From Dunaliella salina (lineage: Eukaryota; Chlorophyta; Chlorophyceae; Chlamydomonadales; Dunaliellaceae): DNA of 14,296 nt. The stretch covers positions 406,974-421,269 of the forward strand of contig MU069493.1 of assembly GCA_002284615.2 (NCBI GenBank). Direction: 5' to 3'. Below the pieces are notes generated by a model. That model was not told the origin of the DNA. It saw only the letters and a list, made by a program, of their open reading frames with translations, and made no database searches. Shown one piece after another: positions 1 to 9,500 of this stretch. Made by a program: the position numbers and the translations under genes. The first letter of the stretch is position 1. Each line of letters opens with the position of its first letter.

Positions 1-150
1 GCACCATGGGAAGGCCTGTGTGCCATGCCAGTGTGCACCATGTGCACCATGGGAAGGCCTGTGTGCCATGCCAGTGTGCACCATGTGCACCATGGAAAGG
101 CCTGTGTGCCATGCCAGTGTGCACCATGTGCACCATGGGAAGGCCTGTGT
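1..150. repeat. 43-bp minisatellite, about 3.5 copies, cut by window start
   Basis: Units begin at 1, 44, 87 and 130 with GCACCATGGGAAGGCCTGTG and are nearly identical. The array runs into the window edge, so its true length is unknown. It ends at a perfect 8-bp inverted repeat, GTAACAAT G ATTGTTAC (149-165), followed by another ATTGTTAC at 183. Confidence 0.9.
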
Positions 151-232
151 AACAATGATTGTTACATTGCAATGCAACAACCATTGTTACAGACCGGATC
201 GAGAGGGTGAAATTGTCATGTTACATGCCATT

Positions 233-421
233 CAGGGCACCCACAGCGGCGCACTTGCGCGCTTGTATCACAGACACTAGTCCTCTCTCCAGTTTTCTTC
301 TTTATGCTTTGGCCTGGAGCAGCATCCTCATGCAAACCAGGGCACCCACAGGCAACACACCTGCGCGCCTGCACCACGGAAACTAGTCCTCTTTCACAAC
401 TCCTTCTTTATGCTTTGGCCT
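233..421. repeat. Two diverged 105-bp tandem copies
   Basis: Copies start at 233 and 338 with CAGGGCACCCACAG and both end in TTCTTTATGCTTTGGCCTGG. They differ at scattered sites and small indels, so this is an older duplication than the 43-bp array. Confidence 0.75.
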
Positions 422-589
422 GGCAGTGATGCGTTCTGACTGATGGTTCCTCACATGTTTTTAACCTTCATTAATCAGAATGCCATCCACAGCGCGCATT
501 GCACAGGGCACCTGTGCCACAGCGTGCCTTTCACAGGGAACATGCCTGGTCAAAACCTTCAATATGTTTCATAAGGGTTCAATCCGGGG

Positions 590-871
590 ATGGGTACGTG
601 GGATTGGGAGGAGCCGTACGCGTCGGAAACGCGAGAAAGACGCGAACATTGCATACATACGCGCGGCATGCGATTGGCATCTTTGGCAATGTTTGTATTT
701 GCATTTGAAGCACACGCGTTTGAACGTCAATTTTATCGATTTGTTGAAATGCGCGCCCATCCCTGGTTCTATCAGGATCACTTCATCCGTGCCACGACCC
801 ATGCCTTTACAACAGCCCATAAAGATTCTTTAACAGCAATCGCACACCAAGCATGCGCATCGGCATACTGA
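590..871 (+). CDS. Unassigned 93-codon ORF in a CpG-rich island
   Basis: The frame is open from 575 to a TGA at 872-874, starting with ATG at 590. It is not built from the repeats that dominate the window, and it is rich in CG dinucleotides (ACGCG, GCGCGC) compared with its flanks. The second half reads FAFEAHAFERQFYRF and later HPWFYQDHFIRATTH, which is varied and aromatic rather than low-complexity. I recognise no family. It could be a mobile-element remnant, an exon of a plus-strand gene, or chance. The opposite strand is also open over 569-820 with several Cys/Lys residues, so neither reading is secure. Confidence 0.2.
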   Translation: MGTWDWEEPYASETRERREHCIHTRGMRLASLAMFVFAFEAHAFERQFYRFVEMRAHPWFYQDHFIRATTHAFTTAHKDSLTAIAHQACASAY

Positions 872-1195
872 TAACGCTCTGAAGGCCTCCAGGTGGGCAT
901 TTCTCTCCTCCACATGGAGAGTATCACGTAACATGATAAGAACGGCCGTGTTTCATCTCATTGGACCCATGAAATCCGGGACAAGGGACAATCCATCTCC
1001 ATGCGGAGGACAGAAATGCTTCAGGGGGCATTTGCACACGGGAGCTGCAGCGGATGCAGGCTTTGGCGATGGCACTCTCCACCACTCATGCCCCACTGCT
1101 GTCCCAAACATGTGAACACACAAGCATGCGCTCTCCAAGGGACGTCACGTTCACATAAATGCTGTGCACATCACAGCAAGCGCTGATGCTGAAGC
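872..1195. other. Stretch without recognised feature
   Basis: Only short overlapping ORFs of about 60 codons on both strands; no splice-site-bounded exon, RNA gene or repeat that I can support. Confidence 0.5.
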
Positions 1196-2040
1196 TGCAA
1201 CCTTGGAAGACAATTTGAGGTGATGAAGATTCAAGTCTTTGCTGCAATCTTGGAGACTACCTTAAAGATATTTTGAGGTAATGATTTCAGTTTTTTGCTG
1301 CAATCTTGAAGACAACCTTGAAGACAATTTGAGGTAATGATCTCAGGTCTTTGCCGCAATCTTGAAGAGAACCTTGAAGACAAGTTGAGGTGATGATCTC
1401 ATGTCCTTGCCGCAACCTTGAAGACAATTTGAGGTAATGCTCTCAGATCTTTGCTGCGAACTTGAAGACAACCTTGAAAACAAGTTGAGGTGATGATCTC
1501 AGGTCTTTGATGCAACCTTGAAGACAATCTTGAAGACAATTTGAGGTAATGATCTAAGGTCTTTGCTGCAATCTTGAAGACAATCTTAAAGGTGATTACC
1601 TCAGGTCTTCGCTGCAACCTTGAAGACAATTTGAGGTAATGATCTCAGGTCTTCGCTGCAATCATGAAGACAACCTTGAAGATAAGTTGAAATAATGCTC
1701 TTAGGTCTTCGTTGCAACCTTGAAGACAACCTTGATGACAATTTGAGGTATTTCTCTCAGATATCCGCTGCAATCTTGGAGACAACCTTGATGACAATTT
1801 GATGTAATCCTCTCAGGTCTTTGCTGCAATCTTGAAGACAACCTTGAAGACAATTTGAGGTAATGCTCTCAGATCTTCGCTGCAATCTTGAAGACAACCT
1901 TGAAGACAAGCTGAGGTGATGACCTCAGATCTTCGCTGCAATCTTGAAGACAACCTTGAAGACAATTTGAGGTAATGCTCTCAGATCTTCGCTGCGATCT
2001 GGAAGACAATTTAAGGTAGCGATCCCTGGTCTTTGCCTGA
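1195..2040. repeat. 56-bp minisatellite array
   Basis: The unit is of the form CTGCAATCTTGAAGACAACC, then TTGAAGACAATTTGAGGTAA and TGCTCTCAGATCTTCG. Cleanest spacing is 1880 to 1936 (56 bp). Some copies lack the doubled CTTGAAGACAA segment and are shorter by about 15-20 bp. The period is not a multiple of three, so the apparent minus-strand peptides (QIVFKVVFKIAAK type) are repeat by-products. It lies beyond the proposed 3' end of the minus-strand gene. Confidence 0.85.
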
Positions 2041-2410
2041 GGGAGGAATCGCTGTGCGTCCTTTGTTTTGCTTTCCTTTGCTTTGTCTCCTTACGGCCTC
2101 GCCTCCTTTCAGCCCTGTCTTCTTTTGGCTTCATCTCCTTTTTGCTTTGCATCATTTGGCTTCGCCTTCTCAGCTCGTTTTCCCAGTTTCCATTCCAAAA
2201 GGATGCCAGCAGTAAACTGGTCAGATGTGTAGTGCTGCCACTGAGGGCTTTGCAGGAGCTGCCATCATGTAAGGAAAAGCCTCACATCAGCGCTTATTTT
2301 TCGGTTTGGCAGAACCAAGCTTTCAGGAACAGAGGCACCAGGGCTATTGCATTGACTGAATCACATTTGTGACAATCTTCAGCTGTTCATAGCTGTGCAG
2401 GTTCTCTTAT
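2041..2410. other. Non-repetitive stretch downstream of the minus-strand gene
   Basis: The plus strand of 2050-2210 is C/T-rich (CTTTG, CTTCG runs). The region may hold the 3' UTR of the minus-strand gene or an alternative terminal exon at 2258-2221. No polyadenylation signal was identified. Confidence 0.35.
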
Positions 2411-2472
2411 TCATGAGTTGCAGGGCAGAAATCGGAACCCCAAGTTGGATGCCTTGGGAACAAGTTTGAGCA
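2411..2472 (-). CDS. Candidate terminal exon with stop codon
   Basis: A possible acceptor, ATTGCTAAACTGCACTTGGCAG, contains a branch-point-like CTAAACT. The 62 nt that follow, read in phase 1, give GVLKLVPKASNLGFRFLPCNS and a TGA at 2413-2411. The intron from 2666 to 2473 would be 194 nt. No TGTAA polyadenylation signal of the green-algal type is seen downstream on this strand. A competing terminal exon at 2258-2221 (phase-compatible, APAKPSVAALHI then stop) cannot be excluded. Confidence 0.35.
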
Positions 2473-2572
2473 CTGCCAAGTGCAGTTTAGCAATGCCCCA
2501 AAGCCAGGTTCAAACATACACACGCAAGTGCACATGCACCCTTCTTTCAATTTAGCCCCTCTCCCTTGCCCA

Positions 2573-2668
<96 letters not shown>

Positions 2669-3316
2669 GAGGTTGTCTGGTGAGAAGGTCCTGAAGAAGA
2701 TGGCTGCTGCTGCTGCTGTACAGGCAGCACCCGCGCAGGGCCGGATGGTTGCAGCAGGTGCGGGGCATGGTGCTGGTGCTGTTGGAGCTGGTGAAGCTGG
2801 TGCTGCTGCTGCACGGAGCGTTTGAGAGCAGGCACCACAGGGGCGGCGGCCACAGGGAGTAGCACCCTGCCACTCACGCTTGTGCCTGTAAACACGTGGG
2901 AGGGACAACAGAGTGTGCTCTGAGGTTATGAGTATGGTATAAGGGGCAGAGGACATGGGGAGCAGCTCCCTGCCACTCTCTCTGGTGCCTACAAACAATG
3001 GCGGGGAACACCAGAGTGTGGTATGAGGGCGCGAGTTTGGTATGAGGGCCAGAGGCCACTGGGAGCAGCACCCTGCCACTCCGCACTCACACTTGTGACA
3101 CCAAACAATTGGGAGGGACATCAGAGTGTGGTATGAGGGCGCGAGAATGGTATGAGGGTAGAGGACATAGGGAGCCGCACATGGCCACCTGGAACGGATG
3201 CGTCGCCCACACTTGCGCATTCAAACAATGGGGAGGGACATAAATTCCAAGGCGGTCCTCAACTTAGTGGTTGGGAAAGGCGTATGAGGATCCCCTAGCG
3301 TTTTGCAGGGGCAGCA

Positions 3317-3392
<76 letters not shown>

Positions 3393-3988
3393 TCGCACTG
3401 GATAAGCAAAGTGGCATGACGGGAAGGTCTGACCCGTGACCAGCACCCACAGGACAACTTAAGTCCACATGAAAGTGCATGGAAGGCGCTGACACCTTGA
3501 TGGAAAGTCAGACCTGCATCCCACAGCAGGTGAGCACCACCTAGGCAACCACCCTTGCTCTGATAAGGAGCGCAATAACAACCTCACCTGCAGCTGGAAT
3601 TCTGCTTGCACCAGCACCACCAGCACCATCACCGGCTTTGCCGCTCCCGCCAGATTTGAAAGCTCCACCCAAACCGCCAGCGTCCCTCACACTGTTGCTA
3701 CGCGCACTGTTTTCACGCGCACCGTTGTCACGCGTACTGTTGCCACGCGCACTGATATCTCGCGCACCAAAAGCTCCTCTCTCGCCATTTCCATGCGCAT
3801 TCGTGGCATGCGCATCTGCAGCACCTCCCACACTACCTTTAGCACAGCTGCCAGCAGGGTGTGGATTTGGGGCAGGACCATAATGACTGGGATTCGGGTC
3901 CGTGGGGAAGTGGCCATGCTGCCGCTGCTGCTGCTGGTGCTGCTGATGCTGTTGATGCTGGAGGTGGTAACCTTGGAGGTGGTTGTGG

Positions 3989-4035
<47 letters not shown>

Positions 4036-6174
4036 AGGGCGCTGCGCCAGGAAGCTGCTGTTGCCTTCCATACCAGCGATGCCGACCCTGCTGTTGTTGC
4101 TACTGATGCCAGGTGGGGGTGGCATCGCTGCTGCTGCTCGTGCTGCAGCAGCGTTCTCGCAAGGATGGTGAGGGGAGGTGTGGCGAGAGCCATGCTCTTG
4201 CTGCTCATGCTGCTGCTGCTGCTGTAGAGGACGTTGTGGGTGATGCTGCTGCAGTTGCTCCAGAGGGTGTTGTGGCAGCTGCACCTGGGACCGTTCATCA
4301 GTGGCATGGTGGTAAGCATTGTGATGGTGAGGACGGGGCTGTTCTTGAGTGGCATAGTGGCAAATATGGTGATGGGGCTCTTCTTGGACGACAAACTTGT
4401 ACGTATGGTGGTGATGAGGATGCTGGAGTGATGGGTGACGGTATAGTGCACCTGGGTGTGTGTTGTGTCCATCGCCATGGGCGGCAGGAGAGTGCGATTG
4501 CTGCTGCTGCTGATGATGATGATGAGGAGGAGGAGGAGGATGATGATGAAGCTGCTGCTCCTGAGACTGTTTGTCAGGAGGGTTTGGATGCTGTCTGTAG
4601 TAAGGAGGATGATGGGGTAGGAGTGTGTGGTCATGCGGGAGTTGGTGCAAGTGGGTTCCCTGCAGGTCGTAAGTGGCTGGGAGCTCATCTTCGACGAGGG
4701 AGGGCTGTGAGGAGGGCACAAACTCCTGCACAGAATCAAGCATATCCATTTTATATGTGAGCCACAAGAGGCTAATAGCTCATTACTGGTAAGNGAGGGC
4801 TGTGAGGAGGGCACAAACTCCTGCACAGAATCAAGCACATCCATTTTATATGTGAGCCACAAGAGGCTAATAGCTCATTACTGGTAAGGGAGGGCTGTNA
4901 GGAGGGCACAAACTCCTGCACAGAATCAAGCACATCCATTTTATATGTGAGCCACAAGAGGCTAATAGCTCATTACTGGTAAGGGAGGGCTGTNAGGAGG
5001 GCACAAACTCCTGCACAGAATCAAGCACATCCATTTTATATGTGAGCCACAAGAGGCTAATAGCTCATTACTGGTAAGGGAGGGCTGTGAGGAGGGCACA
5101 AACTCCTGCACAGAATCAAGCACATCCATTTTATATGTGAGCCACAAGAGGCTAATAGCTCATTACTGGTAAGGGAGGGCTGTNAGGAGGGCACAAACTC
5201 CTGCACAGAATCAAGCACATCCATTTTATATGTGAGCCACAAGAGGCTAATAGCTCATTACTGGTAAGGGAGGGCTGTGAGGAGGGCACAAACTCCTGCA
5301 CAGAATCAAGCACACCCATTTTCACATGTGAGCCAATACAGCTCATTCCTGGTGAGGGAGGGCTTTGAGGAGGGCACTAACTCCTGCACAAATGTGACCA
5401 CACTCATTTTTTTTTAATGCGTGAGCCAAAAGAGGCTCATTGCTCATCCCCAGTGCATAGGGAGAAGAGGAGGGCACAGACTCCTGCACAGATTCAAGCA
5501 CGTCCGATTTGTGCGTGAGCCGCAGGGGCTAGTGGCCCACTCCTGGTGAGGGAGGGCTGTGAGGAGGGCACAGACTCCTGCACAGATTCAACCACATCCA
5601 TTACACATGCAAGCGTGCATGCGCCTTCTCTGACCTGTGCCATTGGCCTCCATTTTGACAAAAGCCTTCGCCGCCCCAAACAAGCAGCCCCACCCCATCT
5701 GCCTCACGTTTGTTGGCATCCATTCAAATAAAGTGAAACCACGTACACAGAGAAATCCTCCAAATCAATCAAGGAGAGGGAGACTTTAGGCTCAAAGAGC
5801 CGTGAGTCTCCCATACCAGACCTATGAGGTGGGTACCCCCCAAACCACACGTAGTCATACCAATGAGTGGCACTGTGCCCTTCTTTCTGCCAATCACTTC
5901 CACAGCAGCAGCAGCAGCAGCAGTAGCAGCAACTGCAGCAACAGATGACGGCTTAATAGGTTAATAGACAGAAGCCATCAGTCCAAACGCAGGACTGCAA
6001 GGCATGCAGGCAACAGCTAGGCAGCTGCAAAATCAAACACTTCCCTACTCTCATCAGGTTGCTTGTTCCTAGCTGCAAGGGGCATGCAGTCTTTCATCAC
6101 GGCATCGTGCCTATCTTTTTGCTATTCCCTCCGCCTTCTCCTCCACTTCCACAGCAGCAGCAGGAGTAGCAGCA

Positions 6175-6213
<39 letters not shown>

Positions 6214-6335
6214 ACCAAACACTTCCCGACCATAATCAGGTAGCTTGTCCCCACCTGGAAAAGGCGTGCAGTCTTTCATCACGGCACTGTGCCTACCTTT
6301 GTGCGGTTCCCTCCACCTCCTTTATACCTCCACAG

Positions 6336-6367
<32 letters not shown>

Positions 6368-6495
6368 CCGCCACCAACAATCAAACGCTTCCCGACTCTA
6401 ATCAGGTAGCTTGTCCCACCTGCAAGGGGTGTGCAGTCTTCCATCAAGGCATAGTGCCTATCCTTTTGCCATTCCCTCCGCCTTCTCCTCCACCT

Positions 6496-6539
<44 letters not shown>

Positions 6540-9500
6540 CCAAGAATTGCACAACCCCACTTCAATCAAACAGCTTGTCCCCATCCGCACGAGGCATGCA
6601 GTACTTCATCATGGCATGGTGCCATCCTTTCTGCCATTCCCTCCACCTCCACTTCCTCCACACCTCCACAGCAGCAGCAGCAGCAGCAGCAGCAACAACA
6701 TCAAGGATAACACATCCCCACTTCAATCAAACAGCTTGTCCTCATCTGCATGAGGAATGCTGCCATCTATCATAGCACTGTACCTCTGCCTTGACTTTGC
6801 TGCTGGCTTCCTGAATTATAGCATGAGGAATGCTGCCATCTATCATAGCACTGTACCTGCCTAGACTTTGCTGCTGGCTTCCTGAATTCTAGCATGAGGA
6901 ATGCTGCCATCTATCATTGCACTGTACCTGCCTTGATTTTGCTGCTGGCTTCCTGAATTATAGCATGAATGCTGCCATCTATCATTGCACTGTACCTGCC
7001 TTGACTTTGCTGCTGGCTATCATAGCACTGTACCTGCTGCTGGCTATCATAGCACTGTACCTTTGCTGCTGGCTATCATAGCACTGTACCTGCCTTGACT
7101 TTGCTGCTGGCTTCTGGCCTGAATTGTAGCAATATCACCTGAGTTCTGCCCATTGTGCCTTTGACCACTCCTACCATTGATTCCACATCAACAGCAACAA
7201 AAGCATCCTCTCACTCACCTCTAGCAGCTCGCTCTCATCCAATGCGGCTCCTCCCAGCGCCACACAGCTGACTCTTGCCATCAAGCATCGCTACAGCAAG
7301 TCAGATAAATCCCTCACCGATCGTGGCTTACCCCCATCCTGTGGGATTCAACCCGGTGCCACACAATTCTACATCTGCCACCCACCACCACAACACCAGC
7401 ATAAATCTATCCCTCATCTTGAGCAGCTTGCCCTCATCCAGTGGTGTTCTCCCAGGCGGCACACAACACTACATCTGCCAATAACCATCACAACAGCAAC
7501 ACAACCTACCCCTCATCTTGAGCTGCTTGTTCTCATCCTCTAGTGCTAGGAGGGCATCATCGTTCTCTCGAGTATCGCGCCACTGACCTTCGTACAACAG
7601 CAACACACAAAAAGATTTCCCATTACTTAAGCAGCTCATCTTCATCCACCGCCGGCACACGCTCATCCCCCGCATCTGCACCAAGCGTGGGGGGGCGGCC
7701 GTAGGCTTGTTGCTGCTGCATTCGCTGCGCCTCTTTTGCTGCTCTGCGCACCCTTCATGCAGCAGCAATGAAAGTTCTCCCATCACTTACCTCAAGCAGC
7801 TCATCCTCATCCACCGGCGGCACAGAGTTATCTCATGCAGTAATACCTAACATGGGGACACAGTACTGCTGCTGCAGTTGCTGCGCCTCTTTTGCTGCTA
7901 TGCACGCTCTTCGTGCAACACAAGTTCTCCCATCACTTACCTCAAGCACCTCATCCTCATCTGCCGACGGCGCACAGTCACCTCACGCAGTTCCATCTAA
8001 CATGGGGACATGGTACTGCTGCTGCAGTCGCTGTGCCTCTTTTACTTACCTGCGCGCCCTTCATACAACAGCAACACAAGTTTTCCCATCACTCACCTCA
8101 AGAAGCTCATCCTCATCCACCGGCGGCGCGTAGTCATCCCCCGCAGCTCCGCCCAGCATGGGGGTGCGGCAGTAGGCCTGCTGCTGCTGCAGTTGCTGCG
8201 CCTCTTCCGCTGCCCTACGCGCCCTGATGGCCGCCATCTGTAGGCAAGAAAAAGGGGAGGGAGAAGTAGTAAGAAGCTGTGAGGGGAATGTGGACAGAAA
8301 TGAGTAGTAAGAGAAATAAGGAGAAGTAATTAGTAGTGAGGGGAAAACGGGAGGGTTGGCCGCCTTCTAGATGCTTCTCCCTCCCTATTTCTAACTTTCT
8401 CCCCTGTGTCTCACTTCTCGCTGCTGTGCCCCCCAGCCCCCCATCCCCCCTATTTCCTGCCAACTACAGATCTACAGCGGATCAGAAAGATGAAATCGGA
8501 AAGAACAGGGGAAGTGGGCTTGACGCTGAAGTGTCTCAGAAACATGGGACCAGGTGGGTCAGGTGTAGATGAGGAAATGATCAGAAAGTGGGACCAGGAA
8601 GAAGATGGGAAGTGGGCTTGACGCTGCAGTGCAACAGAAGAATGGGACCATGTGAATCAGATCAGGATGAGAACAGGATTCAGAAAATGGGACCAGGAAG
8701 AACAGTGGCACTAGGCTTGCTGCTGTGGTGTCAAAGAATTATGGGATCATGTGGATCAGATGAGGATGAGAGCAGGATTCAGAAAATGGGACCAGGAAGA
8801 ACAGAGGCACTTGGCTTGCTGCTATGGTGTCAAAAAGAATTATGGGATCATGTGGATCAGATGAGGATGAGAGCAGGATTCAGAAAATGGGACCAGGAAG
8901 AACAGAGGCACTTGGCTTGCTGCTATGGTGTCCAAAAGAATTATGGGATCATGTAGATCAGATGTGGATGAGAACAGGATTACAAAATGGAACCAGGAAA
9001 GTCAGGGGCAGTGGGAGCGCTCCTGCAATGCAGACATATGGATCAGATGTCGATGAGGAAAGAAGTAGAATACAGGACCAGGAAGAAGGGGCCGTAGGCT
9101 TGCCGCTGCAGTGCTTCAGGAACACTGTGGGATCAGGTGGATCAGGTGTGAATGAGGAAATGACCTGAAAGTGGGACCAGAAAGAACATGGGATGTGGGC
9201 TTGCTACTGCGGTGTTAACAAATTATGAGATCGTGCACATCAGATGTGGATGAAAATCATCAGATAAGGGGACCAGAAAGAACATGGGATGTGGGCTTGC
9301 TACTGCGATGCAGACATATGAAATCATATGGATCGATAGATGTGGGTGAGGAAAGGATCAGAAAATGGGACCAGGAAGAACAGTGGCACTAGGCTTGCTG
9401 CTGCGGTGTTAACAAATAAAGGGATCATGTAGATCAGATGTGGATGAAAAGGATTAGAAAGTGACAGGGGCAGTGCGCTCGCTACTGCAGCGCGACAGAA

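Noticed and set aside
20..386. Short plus-strand ORFs at the window start
   Set aside because: They are translations of the 43-bp repeat and flank, Cys/His-rich by period only.
2221..2258. Alternative last exon reading APAKPSVAALHI then stop
   Set aside because: Phase fits, but the acceptor at 2473 is nearer and has a better branch-point-like sequence.
2547..3220. ORFs with long alternating Cys-Val runs
   Set aside because: Translation of GT microsatellites; not protein.
3793..4760. Plus-strand poly-L, poly-A and D/E-rich ORFs
   Set aside because: They are complementary-strand readings of the CAG/CAC codons in the minus-strand exon, with no supporting splice signals.
5635..5700. Minus-strand peptide starting MGWGCLFGAAKAFVKMEANG as exon
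   Set aside because: Its GTCAGA donor is weak, the acceptor is poor, and phases 0 in and 1 out do not fit the model.
7469..7620. Exon reading DDALLALEDENKQLKM on the minus strand
   Set aside because: It is a copy of the 8097-8237 exon whose donor is changed to ATGAGG; the remaining donor would be phase 1 and does not fit.
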